The translations under genes and the position numbers were made by a program. 64,000 nt of DNA from Phaseolus vulgaris (lineage: Eukaryota; Streptophyta; Magnoliopsida; Fabales; Fabaceae): positions 35,046,773-35,110,772 of the forward strand of contig NC_023756.2 in assembly GCF_000499845.2 (NCBI RefSeq), given 5' to 3'. The notes beneath the pieces are model-generated. The model was not told the origin of the DNA. It saw nothing but the letters and a program-made list of their open reading frames with translations, and searched no databases. This document shows positions 52,724 through 64,000 of this stretch, piece by piece; positions within the stretch are counted from its first letter, which is position 1; each line of letters begins with the position of its first letter.

Positions 52724-55105
52724 TGTGTAAGGATTGAAAAAAATAGTCTTATAGTAGAAGTAGTACAATTAAAATGACACTTGAATATTTTATTTATTAA
52801 ATTTAAAAGAGCATATAAATAGAAATTTAGGTATTCAGGTTTCATTTTAAAAAGAACTACCATCTCTCTAGAAAGTTCTTTTTCCTTTCCTCTCCCTTCT
52901 CTCTAAGATTTTGACCTCCTCTCTCATCAGTTCGACGATCGAAGTCCACCATCAGACTCCTGACAGTGAATACTACAAGACTGCCCGATCAGAATCTCTA
53001 ATAGAATAAGTTCATTTTTGCTCTTCTCTTTGAGTCAAATTTTAACTTGTTAGGTTGTTTCTGTCTTTGCTTTGCATGTGACCCTTTTAGCTTCAGGATT
53101 AATCTCTGTTAGCTCAGGGTCCTAGTGATATAGTTAGATTTTTTATTAGGACTCTGTGGTGCAGGTTAAGTTATCTTTAAGTTCTTGATGGATTTAGAGC
53201 TCTTAGTGAGTATATGCTAAATTTAAGGTAAGGGAAGCTAGCCTTAATTTCCAATAGAACACTAGGCTAGAAGATCTGGATGTGGGGGTGACGTGGTCAC
53301 CAGTCTCAAAAATTTATTTCAGGATTGTTTGTTTTAAGTATATTAGAAGTTGATTGAGATTTGAATGTGAAATTTGATATATAGTAGATGTTATAAAATT
53401 ATAATGTTGTTGAATATTGGTTGTTTGATGTTGATTTAGTGTAATTATTCAACTATAGCAGGGACTTTGTTATTTGGGTGCACTCTGGTGTATTTTATTT
53501 CACACTAAAAATGTTTCGTTCAAGCCAAAAGTCCTGGGTGCACTCTGGTGTATTTTAGCTCACAATAAAAATGTTTCGTTAGAGCCAAAAGTCCTAGGTG
53601 CACTCTGGTGTAATTTAGCTCACACTAAAAATGTTTCGTTCAAGCAAAAGTTCTGGGTGCACTTAGGTGTATTTTATCTCACACTAAAAATATTTCGTTC
53701 AAGCCAAAAGTCATGGGTGCACTCTGGTGTATTTTAGCTCAGACTAAAAATGTTTCGTTCAAGCAAAAAGTCTTGGGTGCACTCTGGTGTATTTTAGCTC
53801 ACACTAAAAATATTTCGTTCAAGCCAAAAGTTCTGAGTGCACTCTGGTGTATTTTAGCTCACACTAAAAATGTTTCGTTCAAGCCAAACGTCCTGGGTGC
53901 ACTCTGGTGTATTTTAGCTCACACTAAAAATATTTCGTTTAAGCCAAAAGTCCTGGGTGCATTCTGGTGTATTTTAGCTCACACTAAAAATATTTCGTTC
54001 AAGCCAAAAGTCCTGAGTGCACTCTGGTGTGTTTTAGCTCACACTAAAAATGTTTCGTTCAAGCCAAAAGTCCTGGGTGCATTCTGGTGTATTTTAGCTC
54101 ACACTAAAAATATTTTGTTCAAGCCAAAAGTCCTGAGTGCACTCTAGTGTGTTTTAGCTCACACTAAAAATGTTTCGTTCAAGCCAAATGTCTTAGGTGC
54201 ACTCTGGTGGATTTTAGCTCACACTAATTTTTTTAGCTCAAGCCAATTATATATATATATATATACATATATATTACTATTATTATTTTAGCATAGTTTA
54301 TTTTGGATTATTATTGTTAAATGATTTTTTGGATATATTTGGATTGTTTAGAAAGTTTAATTGACCAGGGATTTGTCTAGAAAGAGATATCCTGACTCTA
54401 CTGAGATAATGGAATCATATAGATGAAGTTATTTAGGTAGTGAGAGTCGAAGGAGATTCATATGAATAGGTAAGTTGTTTGAAAGACAACTAACTTGACC
54501 TGTTATATGAGTTAACCATGTCATACTAGGAGAGAGATGATATTGAGATTATTTATGCGCATAGTTGTGTGGATTTCACAGTGATATAGTATAACAGGTT
54601 CAAATCTTAGAGTCTAAGTCTACGCACAAGTCTTCCGGAAGTAGAGTCAAGTGTCTATGTGATATGAGTCAGTGGAAGTCTGACATGTGAAAGATGAATA
54701 TTGAATTTTAATAGACACTTGATGATTTGAGAATTTGTATGAGACTTGATGATTTATGTTTATTAATTTCAAATCGAAATTATAGAGAATTTTGTTTATA
54801 TAGCTAGCTTACCCTGTTATTTGTTTGTGTTGTTTCTTTATCTGTGATGATCGTGTATTTACACGGGAGCAGATGATGTTACAGGTGATAGAGCTCCTCA
54901 GTGAGAAGCTGGATGATGAAAATATTTTATTTCCTTTTGAATATTTGTTTTAATTTTATGTAAATATTTAAAGTCTTATGAAGAGATATATGTTTTGAAA
55001 CATTTTAAGAAAGAGTTGTGGACATATTTGTATTATGTTTATATATTCATTTTAATATTTTCTATAGACTATAATTTTTAGATGTGGGAAAATATAGGGA
55101 TGTTC
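52724..55105 (+). mobile_element. Solo-LTR-like insertion (G family) with internal minisatellite
   Basis: A 2,382-bp insertion in repeat S flanked by CATAT at 52719-52723 and 55106-55110. It starts TGTGTAAGG; the right end reads GATGTTC, not CA. A TATAAATA box lies at 52815. Segments match other G copies: GGCTAGAAGATCTGGATGTG at 53269 and CGGGAGCAGATGATGTTACAGG at 54863, which is typical of a gypsy LTR end region. The 60-bp array at 53474-54245 lies inside. No coding interior. Confidence 0.65.
53474..54245 (+). repeat. 60-bp minisatellite, about 13 units
   Basis: The unit contains GGGTGCACTCTGGTG, TTTTAGCTCACAC and AAATGTTTCGTTCAAGCC. The period is exactly 60 except for one base lost near 53645. 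Because 60 is a multiple of three, plus-strand open frames (53474-53737, 53713-54147) run through it. The last unit decays into TTTTTTTAGCTC and a (TA)n tract at 54249-54265. Confidence 0.95.
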
Positions 55106-55419
55106 CATATTGAATGATCAAAATGTACATTAAATACTTACATAGACAACTCAATGTATGTATGACTAATAAAAGTTTAGAAAATCTTCATTGAAGGAGT
55201 CATACAAAAATTTATCTTATTGTATGTTTGGTATTTATTGAGTTTCTTGTAAGATGTACCAAACAACTCAACGTGTGTTTGACTAACTAACGGTTTATGC
55301 ATAAAAGTCATGTTTAAATTTATATACTAATCAAATTCTAACAAATATAATGAGATTTTTGAAATTTGTATCTAGTATTTATTTATATTTCTCTTTATCT
55401 ATGATTAGTTAATATTCCA
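55106..55419. repeat. AT-rich repeat S, third block
   Basis: S units continue across the solo LTRs, for example TTATTGAGTTTCTTGTAAG at 55229-55255 and GCATAAAAGTCATG near 55299. No gene. Confidence 0.65.
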
Positions 55420-56562
55420 TGTAACACACCAAAAAAACATCTAATTATTACAATACAAGTTCTATCGGTTCCTATGCAAACTTTGAGTTTTTAAAGACAT
55501 TCCTATTACAAGATTATGGCTTATAGAAATACAAACATTTATAGTATAAGGTTAAAAAAACATCCTAAAGCCTTCCAGATCCTTTCACACCTGTATGATC
55601 ATCTGCTCGTGTACATAGTACAATCATCGAAGTTCACAACACAACAAGAAAAGTAAGGATAAGCTAGTGAAAATAAAATTTTATAATATACACAATTAAA
55701 AAAAGAAAAAACCAAATTACATGAATCAATTTCTAAAATTTTCAATCTTCTTCAAATCCCAACATAAAACAATCACATAGATTTCACATGGATTTACACA
55801 TCCAAGATATTCAACAAACAGTATAATAACTGACGCCTTTCGGAAGACCCTTATTAAGTAAGTCTTAATAGAAACTAACACTTGATCCAAAGATTACTAG
55901 TGAATCCAAGAGAAAGGATTAGGGTAAGTTCAATACAACCCAAGTCGTGCATCTTATATTTCACGGTGTGCATGAACTCCCCCATCATCTTCTCACCACC
56001 TGATATCTTAGTCTATGTGACTTAGATCATCAGTGAAACTCGAAGATTTCTATTACAATATAGGCATCAATACTTAATACACAAACAAGCATCAGTTCAT
56101 ACATTATCCCAAATGTATGAATTCAATTCCATACCATTTTCATCATAAAATATCATTCAAAACGTGATCCACAACATTCAAAATCCTATTTAACATAAAA
56201 AAAAACACTTAAATACTAAACCATCAAAATCTAATATTCCTACAAGTTTAAACAATATATAAAGAAACAACACCCCTGCAAGATAAATTGAATATTGAGA
56301 CCACATCCCTTTCATATTCAGATCTTCTAGCCTAGGGTACTATTACAAAAATTAAAGTTAGCTTCCATTACCTATATTGCTTGCTTTCCAAGCAATCTCT
56401 AGAATTTTATCCTTTCAACCTGGATAAGCTTCAAGATTCAAGGGCCTAATGCAAGTTATTCAAACAGAACAAAAATTCAGTATATAGTAGAATAAGTTGA
56501 GAGGATTACTCTTCTCAACTGACCCCATCAAGATTGTGGCTTTTTTTTTCTACGTCGTTACA
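55420..56562 (-). mobile_element. Solo LTR of the G family
   Basis: 1,143 bp, TGTAACACACC to GTCGTTACA, with a perfect TTCCA duplication (55415-55419 and 56563-56567). Removing it restores the S sequence TAATATTCCAAGCC, seen uninterrupted near 51610. The minus orientation follows from the G features: GGTGTGTTACA is the minus-strand end. Confidence 0.88.
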
Positions 56563-57519
56563 TTCCAAGCCATCAAATTTTTTGCTAAGCATATAAAATA
56601 TTTGAAATCTTTAGGTGTATTTATTAAGTTTCTTATAAATTGCATTTGTCATCTTAGCGTATAAGAAACTAATTAACACTTAGTTCACAAAAATAATTGT
56701 GCTAATATTAACTTTCAAATTAAATTACATCTAAGCATACTAAAATATTTGAAATTTATACAAATCCTAACTCCAAGCTAAATAATAATATTATTGGTAT
56801 AATAGGCTTCCATCTAGTCTATTCTTCGAATTCTTTATAAATAGGTATAGTCTATCAATGTATCATTTTTGTTAACATATGGGTTTTGGTCTAGTCCCTC
56901 CATATTTTTTTTGTATTTTCTTTCCATTTTTACTTTTTTAATAATAATTTTTTCATGTGATGATAGATGATTGTTGTTACTTGAGGTGTTAGCCTAACTA
57001 AGATGTCGAGTTGCATAATGATGCCTAACATGAAAGCTTTTATATATAAAAAATAGTTAAAATTTATATTCAACATTTGTTGAATGTCTCATTATGATTA
57101 GGTAACACTTATTGTATTAAAATATTTACATATTTATTCAATTCATTAACAAAATATTCCATTTAGTATATTAATTTATTGAAATATATATTACGTATGT
57201 ATTTATTGCACACTCAACTCAATACATAAATGACTATTTAATGCTTACGACATAAAAATGTCTTTATACCATATTTTAAATCCTATTCCAACCAAGCACA
57301 TTAGATAATTTATATATTTATCTTATTTTAATGATTATCTAATTCTTAGTATATATTAAATGTATATATATGTATTAACTTCAGTATTAAAATGTTATGT
57401 AAGCCTATGAACGTATAAAATATACATTAAATACTTATTAATTTCTTATGATTTATATAAACAACTTAATATATTTATGACTAATATAAATGTTTAGAAT
57501 TTTTCATTACGTAGTACAT
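56563..57519. repeat. AT-rich repeat S, fourth block
   Basis: S units on both sides of a 299-bp insertion (56761-57059). No gene. Confidence 0.6.
56761..57059. mobile_element. Small insertion with 9-bp target duplication
   Basis: AAATTTATA occurs at 56752-56760 and 57060-57068. Removing 299 bp and one copy restores S (GAAATTTATATT...AACATTTGTTGAAT, compare 26552). It contains TTTATAAATAGG, GGTTTTGGTCTAGTCCC and a T-rich run. Most of it recurs at 63725-63903. Termini are not inverted repeats. A 9-bp duplication fits Mutator-like elements, but a SINE or another class is possible. Confidence 0.55.
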
Positions 57520-58580
57520 TCATTGTAGTTTCGAATACAAACAAACACATGCAAGGATAACCTGATGAAATACAAAGAAACACATATTATATCCTTCATA
57601 TATATCACATATGGATCTATTTGCACTCACAATCATTGGATTTCATTTCTATTCAAAGTACTTTGGTTTTATTTCAATCATATTGACTACACATGGGTCC
57701 ATTTGCAATCATAGAACCTCGATTTCCTTTCAATTATGAGTACTCTGATTTCATTTCAATCATATTAACTACACATGTATCCATCATCTTCTTGAAGACT
57801 CATTAAGTATACCCCTATCATAGAATAACATTTGATCCAATATCGATTCACACACAAATCTAAGAGAAAGGATTACGATAATTTCAATCATCTAATACCG
57901 TGAGACTACAAGCATTCACGGTGTGTATGAACTCCCTCCTCAGTTTCTCATCACTGGGTACCTTAGTCTGTGTGACTTAGATCATTAATGAAGTTAAGGA
58001 TATATTAAACATAGGTTTTTCATACTTAATATACCATCAAACTCCCAAATGTATGATATCAATTTCATACAATTTTTATCATTTACATAAAATTCATATC
58101 ATTCAATCATTTAACATTCAAGAACCTTTCCAATGTAAAAAAACATCAATAAACTACCATACTATCAAAATATAATACTTTTACATGTTGACACAACATA
58201 TAAATTTCATCAAATAACATCCATACAAGAGAAATTGAAATTTGAACCACATCCCCTCCAAATCCAAATCTTCTAGCCTAGGGTACTATTGAAAGTTAAA
58301 GTTAGCTTCCCTTACCTGAATTTCCTTATTCCAATAGAAATTCCAACTTAGGAAAATCACTCCAAAATTTGGAGATCTAAAGCAAGTTATCGATCTAAAT
58401 GTCACCAAATTTCAATATATGATAAAATAAGTTGAGAAGATCACTCAACTAGTCTCACTAAGATTGATTACCAAATCATAAGAAAAAAAGAAGAATAAGA
58501 TATCTTTAGAGTAAAAAAAATATTTTGTTTAAATTTTTTATCAAATAAAAATTATCCCTGACTCCTCAACTACGGTAAGA
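57520..58580 (-). repeat. LTR G copy, minus orientation
   Basis: Reverse-complement G sequence: CATCCCCTCCAAATCCAAATC and TTCTAGCCTAGGG at 58251-58290, TCATCACTGGGTACC near 57950, and GACTCCTCAAC at 58559, matching the start seen at 5144 and 33174. Edges are not sharp. No coding. Confidence 0.6.
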
Positions 58581-59340
58581 TTAAATTCTAAAATAGATGG
58601 GGTATGATGAAGAAAATATAGAGAGAAGGGAGGGTAGAGATATAGAGGAAGAGAGCGAATAACAAAAACGGGTGGGGCGAGGGTCTTCCTTTTGCGGGAG
58701 TTACCGTTAGTATCTATTTTAATTTTATAAACACAATTAATTATTACAATATTATTAATACTTTTATATTATTTTTTAATTTGTTATACAATTCAAAATT
58801 CGAAGGGATTTAATATTATAAATTAAAATAACAAAATTTTCATTACATGTGAAACTTAAATATAATCAAATTTATAAAAATAAAATCAATATAAAAGTAG
58901 TTTAAATTAAAAATAAAGAAATTTAAATGAATAAAATTCAATAAAATTAAATTTGAATACTAGCGATTAGGTTATTTCATTTAAATAAAAGAACTTATTC
59001 AAATAAAAATCATATTCAACCTTTTAAAATAAATAAAAATTTATTGTCTAAAATATCTTAAAAGTTATATTAATAATATATTTATGCTTATAAACATAAT
59101 TTTCATTATATAATAAAATTTATATAGTTATATTTTATCTTATTTTTTGTTTATTAACTAGTTCATCAAAAATTTATATTTTAATAAATTAATTATTAGT
59201 TTGAAATTTAAAAGTTGAAAATATATATACATCAATTAGTTTATTAGTTCGAAGTTAGTTTTGTCAAATAAATCTTAAATGCTATTTATGAGTAGTTTCA
59301 TGAAACCTTCGTTCAGCAATTAATGATTTTGTAAGAATTA
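58581..59340. other. AT-rich sequence, nothing recognised
   Basis: A short purine-rich stretch (58615-58690), then very AT-rich DNA not clearly made of S units. No ORF, RNA gene or element end found. Confidence 0.5.
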
Positions 59341-60150
59341 TGTGAAAACTAGTATAAAAAGAGGTTCCTTGGTGTCTTTCTGAAACACCCTGACATAAAC
59401 TTCAAAACATAGATAGTGTAGTCAGATTTTGAAAAGTAAGAGTCCCAAAATTGTGTGAAAACTATATGTGAATACTTATTACATTAAGAAAGGTATGTGT
59501 TTATTTATTCATGTTTTTTATAATTTTTTAGTCTTTACTCTTCTTGAACAATCTAAGATTAGGATCTTGTTCTCTTTATACCTTTTGCCTTTTATTTTTT
59601 GGTAAAATTTCTTTTGTTCACTAGTTAAATATATGTGTTTCTCAATTTTCTATTAAAGTAGTTTTTTAGTATTAATTTCTCTATTATTTTTTAACAATTA
59701 TTTATGATACTAAGTTTTTTCCGATCTAACGTGATTTTGATTTGATTTCAATTTTTTAAAAGATTTTTTATTGAAAAAGAGTCACTTCTATACTCTATTT
59801 GTTTTCAGTTAATTCTCTTGTTTCGTTATATTATTATAATTTTAAGTTATAATAATCTTATTTTCACCTTTGTATTCAAATAAAGTTAATTATTTTGAAA
59901 GAAATATAATTATAGGGATGTTTATAAAATTATAAAATCAGATCAACACTAACAATTCTTTAAATGTTCAAAATTGAATTTTAATAATAATTTTGTTTAA
60001 CCAGGTACTAGATGTTGGAAGACAGATTGAGAAGTTTTACATACAAGATGCACGAAGCGAGACCAAAAGTGAAAATGAAGCCAACTTCCAACCATGAAGG
60101 ATCAAAGAGTCCCAAAGATGCAACAACAAAACTCAATAGCCAACAATAAT
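59341..60150 (+). other. Possible small transcribed unit with one intron and a 45-codon ORF
   Basis: TATAAAAAGAGG at about 59354 could be a TATA box. A donor AAGGTATGTG near 59490 and an acceptor TTTAACCAG ending at 60003 would frame a T-rich intron of about 513 bp. Exon 2 has an ATG at 60012 and 45 open codons to TAA at 60147-60149, basic and rich in Lys/Ser, with no similarity I recognise. An upstream ATG-TGA in exon 1 would not extend it. Each signal alone is weak, and it could be chance in AT-rich DNA. Confidence 0.25.
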
Positions 60151-60161
60151 CCAACAATAAA

Positions 60162-60195
60162 ACTCACATACCTTAGTTAAGGTGGTGGTGTGAGT
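60162..60195 (+). other. Inverted repeat (possible hairpin)
   Basis: ACTCACA...CCTTA and TAAGG...TGTGAGT flank a very short loop, just downstream of the 45-codon ORF. Confidence 0.5.
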
Positions 60196-60440
60196 AATAT
60201 AAAAAGGATCTATAATATACCTCAAATGACAATAGTGTTAAACATGAAATAAAAGATAATTATGTAATTATTTTCTATATAATTGTTTAACCTTACTTTT
60301 ACTTTGAGGTTTTTTTATAAAATATTTTATATAAGAATATAAATTTATATATCTAAATTTTTTTTATATATAATTAATTTTAAAATAAAACTATTTTATA
60401 TATACAAAAAAATATTACATTATTATAGTTAATAATTAGG

Positions 60441-60622
60441 TTAACAAATTGCGGCAGTCGAAGAACATGATTCATTTGAACAACCAACATTTGGTTACAA
60501 TTGACAAATTGTGGCGGTCGAAGAACATGATACATTTGAACAACCAACATTTGGTTACAATTGACAAATTGCGGCGGTCGAATAACATGATTCATTTGAA
60601 TAGCCAACATTTGGTTAGAACC
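60441..60622 (+). repeat. 60-bp tandem repeat, 3 units
   Basis: Units with ACAAATTGCGGCGGTCGAA, ACATGATTCATTTGAA and CAACATTTGGTTA start at 60443, 60503 and 60563, with a few substitutions each. Open frames on both strands follow from the 60-bp period. Unrelated in sequence to the 53474 array. Confidence 0.93.
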
Positions 60623-61339
60623 TTAAAGTGCATACACTTTGACAAGTTTATTTTTTTGTTGGAACAACTATTAATGGTTTCTATCTTCAAACCTTTCTTT
60701 CAAAAACTATTAATGGTTCCTGTCTTGAAACTTTTCTTTCAAATCACTTTAATTTTTTTTTTTAAAATGAATAAAATTAAAATGAGTACTTTATGAATGT
60801 TTCAACCTTTATACAAAAGATAAAATCCTTGAAAAAAAAAGAGTATATCAAGCCTCTAAATGATAAGCACCAGAAAACTACATAAAATTGAGTCTTTTGT
60901 TAATCAAGATACATCAATTTTGATTTTATAAACAAATATAAACCTTTAGTATATATCTTAATTTATAGTTTTGTGAATGAGATTAAAGTTGTAATATGTT
61001 GTGGATATATATTATCCTAAAGGTGAAAAATGAATGGTTGTATATGTTTATTTTCAATTATTTATTTACTTGGATATATAAAACTTTAGATGAGTTTTTG
61101 TCCATATTTTTTGCCATGACAACAAATTTATTGAGAGGTTGTATGTTTTTACATGGTATATTATTTTTTTTATGAACCTTTTTCATATATAAAAGGAAAA
61201 AGGAAAATTAATGTAAAAAATATCACTTTTGTTTATTGAATAATGTGAATATTAATGTCAATTATATTATGTTATTTTTTTAAGTCAAATTTTATTAACA
61301 GGCACGCAATGAGAGTACAATATATGAAAGAAAAATATA
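60623..61339. other. AT-rich sequence, nothing recognised
   Basis: Contains a local partial duplication (ACTATTAATGGTT near 60665-60680 and 60706-60720) and no gene-like signal. Confidence 0.5.
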
Positions 61340-63411
61340 GTGTACTAACAACAAGAGAAAATTAAAAAAGGACAATGTAAAAGAAGAATAAAAAAACAAT
61401 AAAAAAATAAATAGATTATCCTTAATTAGATGTATAGTATTTTAGCTGTACATTTAAATTATCCTTATTCTAATACTTGAAATAAATTTTTCAATCCAAA
61501 TGAAATATGTCACTTTTACATAGGGTGTCTACAATACGATTCACGAAAATGAAATAATCTTTTTTTTAAACATTATCAAGTTATTTAGAATTACATAAAT
61601 TTTCTAGGAGAACTTCTTTAGACGTGATAAAAGAAAGACTAAGGTTGTTTTATAATTTAAAGATACATATGTTTGTATAATATTATTAAAAATATTTTCT
61701 TTCTTAATATTACTGGAGTTTAGATAAGGCTTCTTTGACATCTTAGTATTTTGTTTAATTTGTGATTTTTATGTTTATTATTTAATTACTTCATAATTTT
61801 TTAAACTTTTTGTGATGAACTATTATATGTGATGGAATATTTGTGTGGTTGAAGGAATTCAGGTAAAATATGCAAATAAAAATGGATGTTTTTTTTAAAA
61901 TATATGTACATATTTATTCAATTCACTTATAAAATATTAAGTCTTCAAAATATACATATTATATATGTATTTATTGATTTTTCTCACTCAATTCAATACA
62001 TGAAGGTTTGTTCAAGTCTTAGTGCATAAAAATTGTGCTTCTATTATTTTGAAATCCTATTCCAACTAAGCATATTTCGATCTTTGAAATTTGTCTTAGG
62101 TAATTTTAAGATTTTTCTTATTATATGATTATTTAAATGTATATATACGTGTATTACTTTCACTAGTAAAATGTTCGGTAAGCATATTAAATATATATTA
62201 ATTAATACTTATTGAATTTCTAATGATTTATATAAACAACTCAGTATATTTATGACTAAAAACGTTTAGAATATTTTATTATAAGCATCATACAATAATT
62301 TATCTTATTGAACATTTGGTCTCAATGTATATATAACTAACTAACGTTTAATTCATAAAAATTATGTTTATATTTATTTACAAAACAAATTCTAACAAAT
62401 TCAATGAGATTTAAAATTTGTATTTTGTATTTATTTATTTTTCTCTTAGGGTATGATTTGTTAATGTTCCAAGACATAAAAGTTTGTACTTGCTTAAATA
62501 AATGTTTGGTAAGCATATAAAATGTTTGAATTCTTCAATAGGTATTTATTGATTTTCTCTAACTCTCATCTTTGAGATTTATCTTAGATAATTTATAATT
62601 TTATATTATTAAATAATCATTTCACACTCAATAAATATATATATATATATATATATTTATTTATTTATTTTGATTCCACCATTCAAATTTATGTTAGCAT
62701 ATGAATGCTCAAGATATACATTAAATACTTATTGAATTTCTTGTGACTTATATAGACAACTCAGTGTATTTATAATTAATAAACGTCTAGAATCCATTAC
62801 AAGGATAATACAAAAATATATCTTTTTAAACATTTTGTATTTATTGAATTTCTTGTAAGATGCACCAAATAACTCAATGTATGTATGACTAGCTAACATT
62901 TAATACATGTAAATTATGTTTATATTTATTTACAAATCAAATTTGGACAAATACAATGAGATTTTAAATTTTTTATTTAGAATTTATTTATTTATTTCTT
63001 AGTGTATAATTAGTTAATGTTCTAAGTCATTAAAATGTGTATTTGTATTTAATTCCTTAAATAAATCATTGCTAAGCATTAAAAATGTTTAAAATCTTCA
63101 GTAGGTATTTAATAAATTTATTGTAAATTGCATAATTTCATCTGTGTATAAGAAACTAATTAATACTTAGTTCATAAAAATAATTATGTTTATAATCACT
63201 TTTAAATTAAATTTTATCTAAGCATGCTATGATATTTGAAATTTATATTAAATATTTGTTAAATTTTTCTTATTGTATAATTAAGTAACCCTCATTGTAT
63301 TGAAATGTTTAGGGTTTAGGGTTTATTATAATATTGCACAAACTTATTAAGTTCTTAAAACATTCATTACTTATGTATTTATTGATTTTCTCGTAACTTA
63401 CATACACAACT
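61340..63411. repeat. AT-rich repeat S, fifth block
   Basis: A direct second copy of 50880-52723, with an extra non-S stretch at about 61545-61890. A (TA)n run lies at 62637-62656, and two telomere-like TTTAGGG units at about 63310-63323. No gene. Confidence 0.7.
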
Positions 63412-64000
63412 CACTACAAGAAAATCATTAACCAGAAACCAAATTTAGAAACAAAAAATAATTCATTGCTATATTGACTAAATTAGAGACCATTGTAGAC
63501 ACTAAAAAAATATTGGTTTCTAATTTGTTTTTATTATTGATAAATAGTTTCTAAATTGGTATCTAATTAGCTACCAAGGTTTTTGCTACCAAATTTTGAA
63601 TCTAATTTAGGACAAGATTGATGTTTCTAGGGCTATTTTGGTAATTAAAGATTTAACTTGTCTAGTGTGAAATTCGTCTAAAGCTTCAATGAAGAATGAT
63701 ATGTTGGATTTCAACGTCATTTCATTGGTATAATAAGCTTCAATCTAGTCTATTCTTATAATTCTTTATGAATAGCTATAGTCTATATATGTATCATTTT
63801 TGTTAACATATGAGTTTTGGTCTAGTCCCCCTATATTTTTTTTTATATTTTCTTTCTTTTTTCTTTTTTTTAACAATACTTTTTTCATGCGATGATAGAT
63901 GATTTGATGTGATTCCAATAGCCACATAGAACAAGATTCTTGACACTTTTAGGAATCACCTTGAGCTGGAAAATATAGAGGCACTTTCTTAGAAGTTGGA
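63412..64000 (+). mobile_element. CACTA (En/Spm-type) DNA transposon end, partial
   Basis: CACTACAAGAAAA at 63412-63424 is the classical plant CACTA terminal repeat. It breaks an S unit at CAACT. Subterminal short repeats of the AAATTTAGAAAC / AATTAGAGACC / TAATTAGCTACC type follow to about 63610, as expected. The opposite end is not in the window. 63725-63903 is shared with the 299-bp insertion at 56761, so that insert may derive from the same family. No transposase is visible. Confidence 0.7.

Noticed and set aside
53474..54147. CRISPR-like or protein-coding reading of the 60-bp array
   Set aside because: There are no distinct spacers between units and the genome is a plant's, so a CRISPR array is excluded. 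Coding is kept only as a low-interest note.
60380..60796. Open frames on both strands over the 60-bp triplication
   Set aside because: They come from the repeat period. The rest of the plus-strand frame is low-complexity Leu/Phe-rich.
63308..63325. A chromosome-end telomere
   Set aside because: Only two units, embedded in repeat S with sequence continuing on both sides.

Overview
The window is plant nuclear DNA made almost entirely of nested LTR retrotransposons in an AT-rich, satellite-like background. I found no convincing host protein gene, tRNA or rRNA. The elements are plant Ty3/gypsy Tat-type (two RNase H domains plus a spliced antisense extra ORF), plant chromovirus-type gypsy, and a SIRE-like copia family. 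A papilionoid legume (bean, cowpea or a relative) fits best, but the species is an inference. The setting looks like pericentromeric or other TE-rich heterochromatin.

Layout. 1-6193 (block P): a minus-strand copia ('A') gag and LTR next to a decayed Tat-type element ('E', extra-ORF exon plus pol scrap), with pieces of two more copia-like LTRs ('B', 'C') and a fragment of a background LTR ('G'). 6194-12553 and 24728-25497: a minus-strand chromovirus relic ('D'), cut by a solo LTR at 8055-9002 and by the complete Tat element 'T' (12554-24722, TSD AAAAC). 25498-27855: satellite-like AT-rich repeat ('S') edged by G fragments. 27856-34109 (block Q): a second copy of block P. 34110-41867: a complete chromovirus 'F' (TSD GGTAG) that split LTR B. 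41868-43849: the E/B part of the composite again, inverted. 43855-50225: a complete copia A element (TSD GTTAG) inside the 3' LTR of E (43619-50714). 50715-64000: repeat S with two solo-LTR insertions (52724-55105, TSD CATAT; 55420-56562, TSD TTCCA), two 60-bp tandem arrays, a 299-bp insertion with a 9-bp duplication, and the end of a CACTA transposon at 63412.

How the parts fit. Insertion order can be read from the nesting: S, then G-type LTRs, then D and E, then A, B and C inside them, then segmental duplication and inversion of the E+A+B composite, then recent insertions of T and F, whose LTR pairs are about 99% identical. T and F carry the usual retrotransposition gene set (gag, protease, reverse transcriptase, RNase H, integrase), but each has single-base lesions. 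Copia A is different: it keeps gag but has no protease, integrase or reverse transcriptase. In their place it has an unrelated 381-codon ORF, so it should be a non-autonomous element that depends on a partner. The strongest leads are this gag+ORF2 element, the threefold composite with shared junctions, and a dyad motif (AACAACCGATTGTT and variants) that recurs through the copia-like LTRs.
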